64,000 nucleotides of DNA from Vibrio nigripulchritudo ATCC 27043. GTDB taxonomy: Bacteria; Pseudomonadota; Gammaproteobacteria; Enterobacterales; Vibrionaceae. The stretch covers positions 1 to 64,000 of the forward strand of contig NZ_AFWJ01000267.1 of the NCBI RefSeq assembly GCF_000222685.1, written 5' to 3'. Below the pieces are notes generated by a model. That model had not been told where the DNA came from, searched no databases, and saw only the letters and a program-made list of their open reading frames with translations. Below, piece by piece: positions 44,896 through 54,114 of this stretch. The translations under genes and the position numbers were made by a program. Position 1 is the stretch's first letter; each line of letters begins with the position of its first letter.

Positions 44896-46338
44896 TCAGA
44901 TTGACAATTGTTCTAATAATATTTCGACGTTTTCTAATGGCGTTATAGATTCAATGTAACCATCCGGGCGAATAAGTATCGCATTACCTTGATAATGCGC
45001 GTCTCTAGCCCAAAATCTTCCATTGCCTTTTTGATTATGAATCGCTAAGACTTGAACCCAGGCAGGGATATTTTTTAGCTGCTCGTCGCTCTGCCCTATC
45101 AAGAGCAGGGTGAATTTGGTGTAGTCCAGCAGGCTGTACAACCGTGTTTTGCTCTCTCCATCAAAGACTTCAAAATCAAAGACACGTAAACCCTCGATCC
45201 CAGACTCCCCGTAGCGAATCCCCATCCCAGTAATATTACCAGCACGCTTTTCGACAATTTTTACATAGTCCTGTGCATGGGTTCCGGTGTCTGAGTATTT
45301 GGTGGAACGTACTAATTCCCCAGAACTGTCAATCACACTGCGAGCTACGGGCTGGCGTTCACTTTCGTAGCTTGTTAACAGATCTTCAGAAGCATGATGA
45401 TTAAGCACCATATTAAGCTTCCACATTAGATTAAACGCGTCCGCCAATCCGGTATTCAGCCCTTGCCCCCCATTGACCGAGTGAATGTGACTGGCATCGC
45501 CTGCCAGGAATACTCGGTCATTCACAATGAATTTCTCTGCTACCGATTCTTTCACCGTGAATTGCGAAAACCAGACAACTTCTTGAAAGCTCAGCGTATG
45601 CGGTGACATCGCCCGGTTTATCTTGGCAATGGCTTCTTCCATGGTGAAGTCTTTGGTATCCATACGAATATAGAATCGGTCAATGTCACCTTCCCTCGGG
45701 ATCCAGGCTACATCCGACGTTTCAGCCTGAAATACGATGATCTCAGGTACTTTTGGAAAGTCTGTTTCCAAAACGCCGTCGATCACCGCCCAAATAATCT
45801 GTGGGTGCACAATTTCGAACGGTACTTCAAAGTGGTTACGCACAAAGGATTGTGAACCATCGGCTCCAATCACATAACGAGACCGGATAGTTTCGCCATT
45901 GGTGAGTGTGGTCAGGCAGCCATCTTCGTCTGTTTTGATGTTTTCAATTGACGTAGAGCGCATGACTCCTTGCTTCATTGCTGTCAGATTTTTATCTAGA
46001 AGCTGTTCCACAAAAGACTGCCCAAGCATTAAAAAATGCTTGTGAAAGCACCCTTCCAACTCTTCCCACCAAGAGGACTGGCGAGATACAAACTCACCAT
46101 TCGCCCACACTGAACTGGTGTTACATGGCTTGCCTAATGGATACAGATCATCAAACAAGTTTACGATTTCCAGAAGTTGTAGCGTACGGGCATTCAATGC
46201 ATCTGCACGGCCAACTTGAAGCGGAGCGTCAGACTTATCAACCACCACTGAGCTGAGCCCGCACTGCTGCGCCAGATAGTGACACATGAGCCCCACAGGT
46301 CCTGCGCCAACGATCATTATGTCTGTCTGTTTGGTCAT
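44896..46338 (-). CDS. FAD-dependent aromatic monooxygenase (class A)
   Basis: 480 residues of the p-hydroxybenzoate-hydroxylase fold. The N-terminal dinucleotide site is GAGPVGLMCHYLAQQ, the YVIGADGSQSFVRNHF segment holds the DG motif, and VFLAGDASHIHSVNGGQGLN the GD motif that binds FAD. Such enzymes hydroxylate phenolic or aromatic substrates with NAD(P)H. In this cluster it may act on an isonitrile-bearing aromatic product. It overlaps the end of the PvcB-like gene by four bases (ATGA) and precedes the fused synthase. Its substrate cannot be deduced. Confidence 0.85.
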   Translation of the reverse strand: MTKQTDIMIVGAGPVGLMCHYLAQQCGLSSVVVDKSDAPLQVGRADALNARTLQLLEIVNLFDDLYPLGKPCNTSSVWANGEFVSRQSSWWEELEGCFHKHFLMLGQSFVEQLLDKNLTAMKQGVMRSTSIENIKTDEDGCLTTLTNGETIRSRYVIGADGSQSFVRNHFEVPFEIVHPQIIWAVIDGVLETDFPKVPEIIVFQAETSDVAWIPREGDIDRFYIRMDTKDFTMEEAIAKINRAMSPHTLSFQEVVWFSQFTVKESVAEKFIVNDRVFLAGDASHIHSVNGGQGLNTGLADAFNLMWKLNMVLNHHASEDLLTSYESERQPVARSVIDSSGELVRSTKYSDTGTHAQDYVKIVEKRAGNITGMGIRYGESGIEGLRVFDFEVFDGESKTRLYSLLDYTKFTLLLIGQSDEQLKNIPAWVQVLAIHNQKGNGRFWARDAHYQGNAILIRPDGYIESITPLENVEILLEQLSI

Positions 46339-47171
46339 TGATACGACTCCAGGCTTGGGTTATCAAATGGGGGATTGCTTAGTACCTGCACACGTCGAAT
46401 GTGGCGTGGCGATTGAGAAATAAAAGCTTCGCGGCCATGCAGCAGGTTAAAGTTATCGGTAATCACTATGTCACCGGTTTGCCATTCATGAGCATAGAAG
46501 TTTAGAGGATCGTAAAGGGCTTCTCTAAGAGTCTGATGGAAGTACTCGACTTCATCTTGAGTAATACCAGTGAACTGGGTATCAGGTGGGTTAAGGAGGT
46601 CGCCTCTCTCTTCGAAATGCGGTTCGTTGTAACGGATAACTAGATGATCTTGCAGCGGGTGTTTGGTAATAATCGGGGAAACGGTTCGGCTGTTGTAAAA
46701 CTCCATTTTTCGCTCGTAGTTACCAATGACTTTCTTCCAAAACTCGACGTGTTCTTCCGGCGCATTTTCAAGTGCCATAATGGTGTTCGTGAACGTAGTT
46801 CTGCCACCTTGTCCGGGCTTAGGTGCCTTCACACACTGGAAGATTTGATATTCAGGCACCTGTGGTCGATACATACCATCCCAGTGAAGCGGCATGTAAC
46901 TGCTGTCAAAAATATGGTCGCCAGGATCATCTTTCTGAATCAAATCCAGCACTTTCCCGAATGGCCAGATACTGATTTCCCCCCATCCTTCGCAATAATC
47001 TGCAAAATCATCGGACTCTTCGAAGGTTTCAAAGCCTCTTAATAAAACCAGTTGCCTTTGTTTGAACAAATCACGCATCTTTTCAATATTCAGATCTTTT
47101 ACACTGGTATTTTTGCTTATGGGTTCAACGATGACACCAAATGGTTCGAGAGGAGTTATTTTGTAATTCAT
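46335..47171 (-). CDS. PvcB-like Fe(II)/2-oxoglutarate-dependent oxygenase
   Basis: 278 residues of the TauD/TfdA type. Metal ligands are His96 and Asp98 in MPLHWDGMYRP and distal His245 in NLLHGREAF, with the 2-oxoglutarate Arg in HIRRVQVL. These are all intact, unlike the fused protein in the cluster. In known clusters PvcB-type enzymes oxidise the isonitrile-bearing amino acid by desaturation or decarboxylation. First gene of the minus-strand unit; the LysR gene is divergent. No signal peptide. Confidence 0.88.
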   Translation of the reverse strand: MNYKITPLEPFGVIVEPISKNTSVKDLNIEKMRDLFKQRQLVLLRGFETFEESDDFADYCEGWGEISIWPFGKVLDLIQKDDPGDHIFDSSYMPLHWDGMYRPQVPEYQIFQCVKAPKPGQGGRTTFTNTIMALENAPEEHVEFWKKVIGNYERKMEFYNSRTVSPIITKHPLQDHLVIRYNEPHFEERGDLLNPPDTQFTGITQDEVEYFHQTLREALYDPLNFYAHEWQTGDIVITDNFNLLHGREAFISQSPRHIRRVQVLSNPPFDNPSLESYQ

Positions 47172-47507
47172 AATTATTTACCTTTGTAGGGTTTGGTTAT
47201 CCATATATTTATCTATGGAAAGTACCATTGGGAATTAATTACTAAATCCTAATTTACAGCGTGAAAATATTTACAAGAATTTTGATTTTGGATCGTTGAC
47301 ATTGCATGACATATATATAAGGGACAGAGAATAAGGAAGTAAGATCTCATTAATTAAAAATTCAATCTCTCCTTCGTCGATATTATTTATTTTTTTGAAA
47401 CCAAAGACGCTTCTCTATATCCAAATATCGTAAACATTATTTTCATAAATGTGGGTTTTGACTAGATAACAAAATAAGAACCAAAAGTTACCGATAAAGG
47501 AACAATC
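47172..47507. other. Divergent promoter region of the isonitrile cluster and lysR
   Basis: AT-rich, 336 bases. A short dyad CCATA...TATGG lies at 47201-47218 and a TTGACA hexamer near 47297. A LysR-type regulator normally binds such a divergent intergenic region, but no site can be proven from sequence alone. No other gene seen. Confidence 0.4.
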
Positions 47508-48401
47508 ATGTTGAATGAATTAAAACGTATAGCGATATTCAACAAAGTCGTGGAGTGTGGCTCTTTTACGATGGCAGGCGAATCCCTCGGCTTAGCGAAA
47601 TCCAAGGTTAGTGAGCAGATAACGTCTTTAGAGTCGACATTAAACGTCCGCTTATTGCATCGCACCACGCGCAAAATCAACCTCACTACCGAAGGCATTA
47701 CATTTTATCAATACAGTAGCGGGCTGCTAAAAGTTGCAGAGGAGGCTTTTAGTTCAATTAATCACTTAGCTTCTGAAGTGTGTGGCACCATTCGAATTGG
47801 TACGACGATAGACGTTGGTTCTTTCGTGCTCACGCCCCTGCTTTCAAAGTTTTCGGAGCAATACCCCAACGTAGTATTTGATATTCAGCTGGACGATGGT
47901 GTGCAAGACCCAGTGGAAGCCAATCTGGACATCGTACTCAGGATAGGCGAACTCACCGCTTCTTCATTGGTCGGCAGAGTGTTGGCTCCATTTGAGCTGG
48001 GTGTGTATGCCAGCCAGAATTATCTCAGCAAAGCGCCGCCGATTCGCCAATTGCAGGACATCGAAAAACACAATTGGGTCTGCCTGACCCGCTCAAATCT
48101 GCCTAATGACATACTTCCACTCACTAATGGTTCTGGCGACATTCACCGGGTTAAAACCCACCCCAAACACATCTGTAATGCCCCACTGGGATCGATGTCG
48201 ATGGTGCAGCAGGGTATGGGAATAGGGCTGATTGCTAACTTCCTGGTCGAGGAAGTGAACGACCCGACACTAGTGCGGCTGTTTCCGGACTTTTATCAAA
48301 AAGGTCCAACAATGAATATTCTGTATCCGAGCCGTAAAAATCTGGCTCCCAGAGTCAGGCTATTCATCGATTATCTGATCGAAAAAATACAGCCTCAATA
48401 A
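47508..48401 (+). CDS. LysR-family transcriptional regulator
   Basis: 297 residues. The N-terminal winged helix (GSFTMAGESLGLAKSKVSEQ, ITSLESTLNVRLLHRTTRKI) is followed by an effector-binding domain (GTIRIGTTIDVGSFVLTPLL). It is divergently transcribed from the isonitrile cluster and is therefore the most likely local regulator; the effector is unknown. A terminator follows. The start at 47508 follows AAAGGAA. Confidence 0.85.
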   Translation: MLNELKRIAIFNKVVECGSFTMAGESLGLAKSKVSEQITSLESTLNVRLLHRTTRKINLTTEGITFYQYSSGLLKVAEEAFSSINHLASEVCGTIRIGTTIDVGSFVLTPLLSKFSEQYPNVVFDIQLDDGVQDPVEANLDIVLRIGELTASSLVGRVLAPFELGVYASQNYLSKAPPIRQLQDIEKHNWVCLTRSNLPNDILPLTNGSGDIHRVKTHPKHICNAPLGSMSMVQQGMGIGLIANFLVEEVNDPTLVRLFPDFYQKGPTMNILYPSRKNLAPRVRLFIDYLIEKIQPQ

Positions 48402-48406
48402 CGAAG

Positions 48407-48430
48407 AAAAGCCAGCATTTGCTGGCTTTT
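48407..48430. terminator. Bidirectional terminator between lysR and xds
   Basis: Perfect 11-bp complement AAAAGCCAGCA / TGCTGGCTTTT around a two-base centre, so the innermost pair must open; T-run continues on the plus strand. Confidence 0.85.
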
Positions 48431-48448
48431 TCATAAGAGGAACTTGGA

Positions 48449-51055
48449 TTACTTACGACGACGCCATAATCCCAGACCAAACAGTGCCATCAAACCAGCA
48501 AAGCCGACAGAAGCGCCTCGCATGTTCAGATCCAAGACAGCTGGGTCATGATCTGAAGAGCGGAAGTGATCCTCATACTTAGGAAAATCACCTTTGAACT
48601 CATTGTTGTAATCAAACAATGTGGATTCACCGCCATTGATGTGCCAGTCGGTCGCATCAACCACTTTCTTCTTCAGGCTCTTACTGATCAGCAGATGATC
48701 CAGCGCGCCCACTTCGTCATTAAACGAGTAGCTCCAGCTGTTTGGATGCTTCATCTCTACTGCATTGATGTAACCATAGTTCTGGTTGATCACCGCACCA
48801 GCATCACCAAACTGCTCGCTGTCACCGATGAAGGTATTACGCGCGGCTTTGATCTCTTTGCCGTATTTCTCTTGCGAGTAATCGGTCAGCACCAACAGCG
48901 GATCTTCTTTGCCGTAAGCATTCAGATCGCCCAAGATCACTTTGTGACCTTTGATCTCTTTCATCGCATCGCCAAGCGCGACCGCTGCAGCCACACGGAA
49001 TGCTTCACAAGAACCTTGCTTATCGACATCCACACCGCCCTGACCGCCTTGGTCTACCGGCGCAGCGTCTTCCCAGCATTTCGAACCTTTCGATTTGAAG
49101 TGGTTTACGGCAATGGTGATTTTCTCTTTCGTGCCTTTCACTTTAAAGGTCGGCGCGAAGCTGTCACGCTGGAAGTTTTTACCGTCTTCAATCACCTTGC
49201 CGTCATCATCCAGCACAGGTGGTGCATCCTGACGAGGCATAGGGATAACACGAGTTTTCTTCAGTTTCACTTTCGCGCTGCGGTAAATCACTCCGGTGGT
49301 AATGGCATCCGTACCTACGTAATCCATCTCGTCAATCGTGCCGTCTGCGTTAGTATCCAGAGAAACAAACTGGTACTGCTTGTGTTTCTTGTCGATGTTT
49401 TTATTCAACTCTTCAACAAGCTGACGAATCGCCGCACCCTGACCGAAGCCATTGTTTTCAATTTCCATCAAGCCGATGATGTCCGCATCCAAACGCAGGA
49501 TAGCGTCAACAATCTTGGCTTGCTGAACCTCAAACTCACCTGGTTTGTTGGCACCACGGTTTTGACCTCGTGGGTTTTGGTCACCACCTTGTGGAGAGTT
49601 GAAGTAGTTCAGTACATTGAACGTAGCAATGCGCAAATCACCGCCGCGTTTCAGCTTAGGTTTTTCCGTGCGCGGATCGTTGTGTACAAAGTTATCATCG
49701 TTCAGCGTGTTGGTCGCAATAAGGCGATAATCACCGAAGCTGTAGGAGATCACCCCTTCCAGACCGACTACCGTATCATCAATGCGGATGTAGTCTTCGG
49801 TAGAGCCATCCTGATCAACGTCTGTACGACCAAAATCTGGGTAATAAGGGATTACGCCACTTGGCGCTTTGGCATCTGACTCGACGAATAAACGGCGATG
49901 AGCATTCTCTTCCGCCTGTGCTTTCGCTCCGTCAGATCCTGCTGCGTTGTTCTGGTTTGGCTGCATATTTGGACGACCCTGCGCCAATACCATATTGTTG
50001 CGGCGCGCAGCATAATCAAAGCCAAAGGTGCGGGTGACGCGCATATCCAGCTCTTGCGAAGTTTTCACCAGCATGCCTTCGTAACGCTCTAACGTTTCAT
50101 CGAAGTTTGCGTCGGATTCTGCAATTTGCATTGCTACCGCTTCAGGCGCTGTCGTTTCATTTTGTTTAACGTAGTTGCCATCTTCCACTTTCAGTTGGGT
50201 CAGATTGTAGAACTCTTGGACTTTACCGCGTGCACATACCACATCACCCGGTTGCAGATTGATGCTGGTTTCGCCAGTGTAAACAAACAGACCTTCAGAC
50301 GTATTCGGGTTGCTATCGTCGGTTTCTGCCTGCAGGTAGAAACCTTTGGTCAGCCCAGTCGTTACTGCACTGACAACACCACGGACAAAATACTCGTCGT
50401 CGGTGATGTATGGGTAACCATTAATGAATGGCGATGTCGCCCCTTCACCCTGAATTTCCTGAATTGAAGTAAAGCTTGGAGCGTGCCCGTCTACCGTACA
50501 GTTAAAGGCGACCGGAGGTGTACCTCCATCCAACTCGCCCAAGCCATCAATATTGTCTTTACCCAATACCGTCCACTGGCTTGCAACGTAAGTTGACGAA
50601 GGGGTTAAGCTGTCCGAATTTCGCACCAGCGTTTTGTCTTTGGCGAAGTCAACGTCCCCCATCACACCGATGATGTCATGAACGGAGTTGTCAGAATTCA
50701 GCAAGGCTACTGGGTCATCGCCATTGAAATTGACCACAGAACCGTTGTTCTCGTCGGTTACGGCTTGAATCGCCGCGTTCGCACTAGGGTGAGAGATTAC
50801 CAGGACGTCATTGGCTGCGATGGTTTTACCATCGAGCGACAGTGTCTGAGTCCACGAACCTCCACCATTTGTTGATTTAGCAAGCTGAAAGCCATTCAGG
50901 CTGACTTCCACATTACTCGTATTTGCAATCTCGATAGCTTTGTTAAAGCTACCACCTTCAACGTATTGGGAGAGCACGACATCTGCAAATGCGGGTGTGG
51001 AGAGAGCACCACTAATAGCAAGCGCAAGGAATGTCCTTGTTGTTTTGGTTTCCAT
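48449..51055 (-). CDS. xds: Extracellular DNase, ExeM/NucH type with GlyGly-CTERM tail
   Basis: 868 residues: signal peptide (FLALAISGALSTPAFAD), a lamin-tail-like domain (about 25-165), an OB-like region, then an endonuclease/exonuclease/phosphatase domain (IATFNVLNYFNSPQGGDQ, LGDLNAYGKEDPL, RSSDHDPAVLDL). The C-terminus (VGFAGLMALFGLGLWRRRK) is a hydrophobic segment with basic tail of the GlyGly-CTERM/rhombosortase type, so it is probably surface-processed after type II secretion. It corresponds to Xds of V. cholerae by domain layout and position before trpS (from memory). It degrades extracellular DNA for nutrition and biofilm remodelling. Confidence 0.9.
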   Translation of the reverse strand: METKTTRTFLALAISGALSTPAFADVVLSQYVEGGSFNKAIEIANTSNVEVSLNGFQLAKSTNGGGSWTQTLSLDGKTIAANDVLVISHPSANAAIQAVTDENNGSVVNFNGDDPVALLNSDNSVHDIIGVMGDVDFAKDKTLVRNSDSLTPSSTYVASQWTVLGKDNIDGLGELDGGTPPVAFNCTVDGHAPSFTSIQEIQGEGATSPFINGYPYITDDEYFVRGVVSAVTTGLTKGFYLQAETDDSNPNTSEGLFVYTGETSINLQPGDVVCARGKVQEFYNLTQLKVEDGNYVKQNETTAPEAVAMQIAESDANFDETLERYEGMLVKTSQELDMRVTRTFGFDYAARRNNMVLAQGRPNMQPNQNNAAGSDGAKAQAEENAHRRLFVESDAKAPSGVIPYYPDFGRTDVDQDGSTEDYIRIDDTVVGLEGVISYSFGDYRLIATNTLNDDNFVHNDPRTEKPKLKRGGDLRIATFNVLNYFNSPQGGDQNPRGQNRGANKPGEFEVQQAKIVDAILRLDADIIGLMEIENNGFGQGAAIRQLVEELNKNIDKKHKQYQFVSLDTNADGTIDEMDYVGTDAITTGVIYRSAKVKLKKTRVIPMPRQDAPPVLDDDGKVIEDGKNFQRDSFAPTFKVKGTKEKITIAVNHFKSKGSKCWEDAAPVDQGGQGGVDVDKQGSCEAFRVAAAVALGDAMKEIKGHKVILGDLNAYGKEDPLLVLTDYSQEKYGKEIKAARNTFIGDSEQFGDAGAVINQNYGYINAVEMKHPNSWSYSFNDEVGALDHLLISKSLKKKVVDATDWHINGGESTLFDYNNEFKGDFPKYEDHFRSSDHDPAVLDLNMRGASVGFAGLMALFGLGLWRRRK

Positions 51056-51467
51056 TGTCCACCTCTTGTCACTAAGGATGTGTCGACCGCTTTCATCCGT
51101 AGCAGTTCTTTGTCACAAAATTGGAATGTTGCTGGCTCCAGCAACGTGCGAAGTGTTTACCTTTTATGTAACTGACAAAAGAGTTTACCCATTCAATCGA
51201 GACACCTATCGCATTGTTAGAGTAAATACTTGAATCAACCCCTAAATTTCAACAGAAACGGTAACTACCCCATATGACAATTACAGGAATGATTGATGAA
51301 GTTTATGTGTGGACTTGGAAAAGAGGCAGAATAGAGAAACTGGAAGGGAAGAGTAGAGAACAAAGAGAATTGAAAGAACAGAAAATCGAGAGAGCAGACA
51401 GCAAAAAGCCCTCGGAAATTTCCGAGGGCTTAGGGTAACCAGAGTATGGTTTAAAGGTCGGTTGACC
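51056..51467. other. Intergenic region between xds and trpS
   Basis: Contains the xds promoter and a purine-rich tract from about 51315 to 51405 built of imperfect AGAGAA and GAACAA units. The trpS terminator follows at 51406. No gene was seen. Confidence 0.45.
51406..51431 (-). terminator. Terminator of trpS
   Basis: A perfect 26-base palindrome (AAGCCCTCGGAAA and its complement) followed on the minus strand by TTTGCTG-like sequence with a short T-run. Confidence 0.85.
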
Positions 51468-52484
51468 CTATGGACGCGCTACAAAACCCACCGCTTTGTA
51501 CACTTGTTTTAGTGTTTCAGCAGCACGGGCAGACGCTTTTTCTGCCCCTTGCTTCATTACGCTGTCCATGTAAGCGCGATCTTCACGAATGCGCTTGTAT
51601 TCAGCTTGGATCGGTTCCAGCATCGCAACCAACGCTTCGCCCACATTTTTCTTGAACGGACCGTACATTTCAACGCCCTGATATTTCGCTTCAATCTCTT
51701 CGAAGCTCATACCTGTTGCTGCAGAGTACAGCCCCATCAGGTTAGAAATACCCGCTTTGTTTTCAATATCGTGCGCAATACGCGGCGGGGTTTCTGTGTC
51801 AGTTTGTGCTTTGTTGACCTTCTTCAGAATCGACTTTGGATCTTCCAACAGAGTGATCACGTTCTTGCGGTTGTCGTCAGACTTAGACATCTTCTTCGTT
51901 GCATCCTGCAGGCTCATAACTCGCGCATTAACCTTAGGGATGTACGGCTCAGGAACAGTAAAGATTGGCTGCTCCGGGCTGTAGATGTTATTAAAACGAG
52001 TCGCGATGTCGCGCGCCAGCTCAAGGTGCTGCTTCTGGTCATTTCCTACTGGCACCTGATGTGCACCGTAGAGAAGAATGTCTGCTGCCATTAATACCGG
52101 GTAGCCAAACAAGCCCGCGTTAACATCGTTCGCATAGCGTTGGGATTTGTCCTTGAACTGAGTCATACGGCTCAGCTCGCCCATTTGGGTGTAACAGTTA
52201 AGAAGCCAACCCAGTTGAGCATGCTCAGGTACGTGTGACTGAACGAATAGCGTGCTCTTTTTCGGATCAACACCAACAGCCAGACAGATAGCCAGTGCGT
52301 CGAGTGTCGCTTCATGCAATGCTTTCGGGTCCTGACGAACCGTGATGGCATGAAGGTCTACTACGCAGTACTGACAATCGTACTCGTCTTGCATTTGTTG
52401 CCATTGACGTAGAGCACCCAAGTAGTTACCGATACTTAGTTCACCTGACGGTTGAACACCACTCAATACGATGGGTTTGCTCAT
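51468..52484 (-). CDS. trpS: Tryptophanyl-tRNA synthetase
   Basis: 338 residues of a class I synthetase. The HIGH-equivalent region is [17 protein letters not shown]; the KMSKS loop is [16 protein letters not shown]. Charges tRNA-Trp with tryptophan. It has its own terminator at 51406 and lies 119 bases after gph, with a terminator between them, so it is transcribed separately. No anomaly. Confidence 0.97.
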   Translation of the reverse strand: MSKPIVLSGVQPSGELSIGNYLGALRQWQQMQDEYDCQYCVVDLHAITVRQDPKALHEATLDALAICLAVGVDPKKSTLFVQSHVPEHAQLGWLLNCYTQMGELSRMTQFKDKSQRYANDVNAGLFGYPVLMAADILLYGAHQVPVGNDQKQHLELARDIATRFNNIYSPEQPIFTVPEPYIPKVNARVMSLQDATKKMSKSDDNRKNVITLLEDPKSILKKVNKAQTDTETPPRIAHDIENKAGISNLMGLYSAATGMSFEEIEAKYQGVEMYGPFKKNVGEALVAMLEPIQAEYKRIREDRAYMDSVMKQGAEKASARAAETLKQVYKAVGFVARP

Positions 52485-52514
52485 GAGGATGGTTTCCTTG
52501 CTAAATTCAAATGG

Positions 52515-52551
52515 ATATAAAAAGACGCATACCCTATCAGGGCATGCGTCT
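52515..52551 (-). terminator. Terminator of the operon ending in gph
   Basis: Stem AGACGCAT / ATGCGTCT (52523-52530 / 52544-52551) with an inner CCCT/AGGG pairing, followed on the minus strand by TTTTTATATCC. Confidence 0.85.
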
Positions 52552-52602
52552 AAGCAGTGTACTCATTGATGAGTAATTTACTAGTGCAAACGCAGTATTT
52601 CG

Positions 52603-53295
52603 TTACGAATACTCGGTGACTGGCACAATATTCAAAATTTCGGCAATGTTGTCTGCAACAAAATCCGGATTCGCGTTCGAAATTGGCTCTCCATGGTTGT
52701 AACCATAGGTCAGAGCAAACGAATGGCATCCTGCATTTTGCGCCGCAAGAATGTCATTTTTTGAGTCGCCCACCATCAACATTTCCTCTGCCTTTACGCC
52801 ATGCTTCTCAAGCAACCAGTTCAGCGCCACTGGGTTAGGTTTTTTCTCTGGGAAAGCATCGCCGCCTAACACGTCTGAGAACAACTCTGTCATCTGGTGT
52901 TGCTCCAACACTTCGGGCACGAATTTGGAAGGCTTATTGGTCACCAAAGCCAGTGTGTAGCCAGACTGCTTTAGTGCCATTAACGTTTCTCGAACATTAT
53001 CGTAAAGGTGGCTGAGTTTATGACCGCCCTGCTCGTAGAAATCATCAAATTTGGCGCGTGCCTCCTGAATGGTTTCAGGAGCCAGGTTCGAATCGATTTT
53101 AATGTTCTGGGATAACGCGCGTGAGATAAGTACATCAGCGCCATTACCCACCCAGTCTCTGACTTGTTCTTCGGTCACTGAAGCGAAGCCCATCGCCTGT
53201 ACCGCCTGATCAGCGGCGACTGCCAAATCCGGCACACTGTCTAGCAGCGTTCCATCTAAATCAAAGGCAATCAGCTTGATTCCATTTAAAGACAT
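52603..53295 (-). CDS. gph: Phosphoglycolate phosphatase
   Basis: 230 residues of the HAD superfamily. The nucleophile motif is IAFDLDGTLLDSVPDL, then LVTNKPSKFV, and MVGDSKNDILAAQNAG carries the metal-binding Asp residues. It recycles 2-phosphoglycolate from DNA repair and oxidative damage. ATG 53295 is chosen because it gives the family start (MSLNGIKLIAFDLD); an upstream start at 53346 would add 17 unlike residues. Follows rpe in the dam-rpe-gph-trpS order. Confidence 0.93.
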   Translation of the reverse strand: MSLNGIKLIAFDLDGTLLDSVPDLAVAADQAVQAMGFASVTEEQVRDWVGNGADVLISRALSQNIKIDSNLAPETIQEARAKFDDFYEQGGHKLSHLYDNVRETLMALKQSGYTLALVTNKPSKFVPEVLEQHQMTELFSDVLGGDAFPEKKPNPVALNWLLEKHGVKAEEMLMVGDSKNDILAAQNAGCHSFALTYGYNHGEPISNANPDFVADNIAEILNIVPVTEYS

Positions 53296-53364
53296 ATTTT
53301 TCTCTATTCCTAAAAAAGTGATGCAGTGCCTGAGCACTGCATTCAATCTACGTAATCTGACCGC

Positions 53365-54039
53365 TTAACGGTTCACTTTGGCGAGCTCACCGCGCATTTC
53401 TTCAATCACAGCTTGGTAATCCGGCTTATCAAAGATGGCGCTTCCCGCCACAAACATATCCGCACCGGCTTCTGCGATTTCTCGGATGTTTTCGACTTTC
53501 ACGCCGCCGTCGACTTCAAGGCGAATATCGCGACCAGAAGCATCAATGCGCTTGCGTACTTCGCGTAGCTTATCCAGAGTATTAGGAATGAAAGACTGAC
53601 CACCAAAACCTGGGTTCACTGACATCAGAAGAATCAAGTCGATCTTGTCCATGATGTAATCCAGATGATGAAGAGGTGTAGCAGGGTTAAACACCACACC
53701 TGCTTTACAGCCGTGCTCTTTGATCAACTGTAGAGAGCGATCAATGTGATTGGTTGCTTCGACATGGAAAGTAATCATCGATGCGCCCGCTTTCGCGAAA
53801 TCTGGGATGAGTCGGTCGACTGGTGTACACATTAAATGTACGTCGATAGGCGCTGTAATGCCGTAATCGCGTAGCGCTTTACAAATAGGAGCACCGAAAG
53901 TCAGGTTTGGCACATAATGGTTATCCATTACGTCAAAATGGACCACATCCGCGCCTGCCGCGAGTACTTTTTCTACGTCCTCACCCAGACGAGCAAAGTC
54001 CGCAGAAAGAATGGAAGGAGCGATTAGAAAGTCTGACAT
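53365..54039 (-). CDS. rpe: Ribulose-phosphate 3-epimerase
   Basis: 224 residues of a TIM barrel. Metal- and substrate-binding segments [30 protein letters not shown], and [13 protein letters not shown] are conserved, and [10 protein letters not shown] lies near the C-terminus. Interconverts ribulose-5-P and xylulose-5-P in the pentose-phosphate pathway. ATG 54039 follows GAGG and matches other Rpe N-termini. Confidence 0.96.
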   Translation of the reverse strand: MSDFLIAPSILSADFARLGEDVEKVLAAGADVVHFDVMDNHYVPNLTFGAPICKALRDYGITAPIDVHLMCTPVDRLIPDFAKAGASMITFHVEATNHIDRSLQLIKEHGCKAGVVFNPATPLHHLDYIMDKIDLILLMSVNPGFGGQSFIPNTLDKLREVRKRIDASGRDIRLEVDGGVKVENIREIAEAGADMFVAGSAIFDKPDYQAVIEEMRGELAKVNR

Positions 54040-54114
54040 ACCTGACCTCAATATAAGAATTTCGAGTAATAATTGCTCGCAATTCTACCCAACAAGGCGC
54101 CGAGATCCCAGAAT

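Noticed and set aside
47290-47325. A strong sigma-70 promoter with TTGACA and TATATA
   Set aside because: The spacing between the hexamers (about 12-13 bases) is too short, and the site is 200 bases from lysR, so it was not listed as a promoter.
48566-49879. 437-codon plus-strand frame inside xds
   Set aside because: Antisense to a clear nuclease gene. It lacks a ribosome-binding site and its amino-acid content mirrors the opposite strand.
53365-54039. rpe as a precursor-supply gene of the isonitrile cluster (ribulose-5-phosphate is the carbon source)
   Set aside because: rpe is a core gene in its usual dam-rpe-gph-trpS order and lies beyond xds and trpS, so a functional link to the cluster is not supported.
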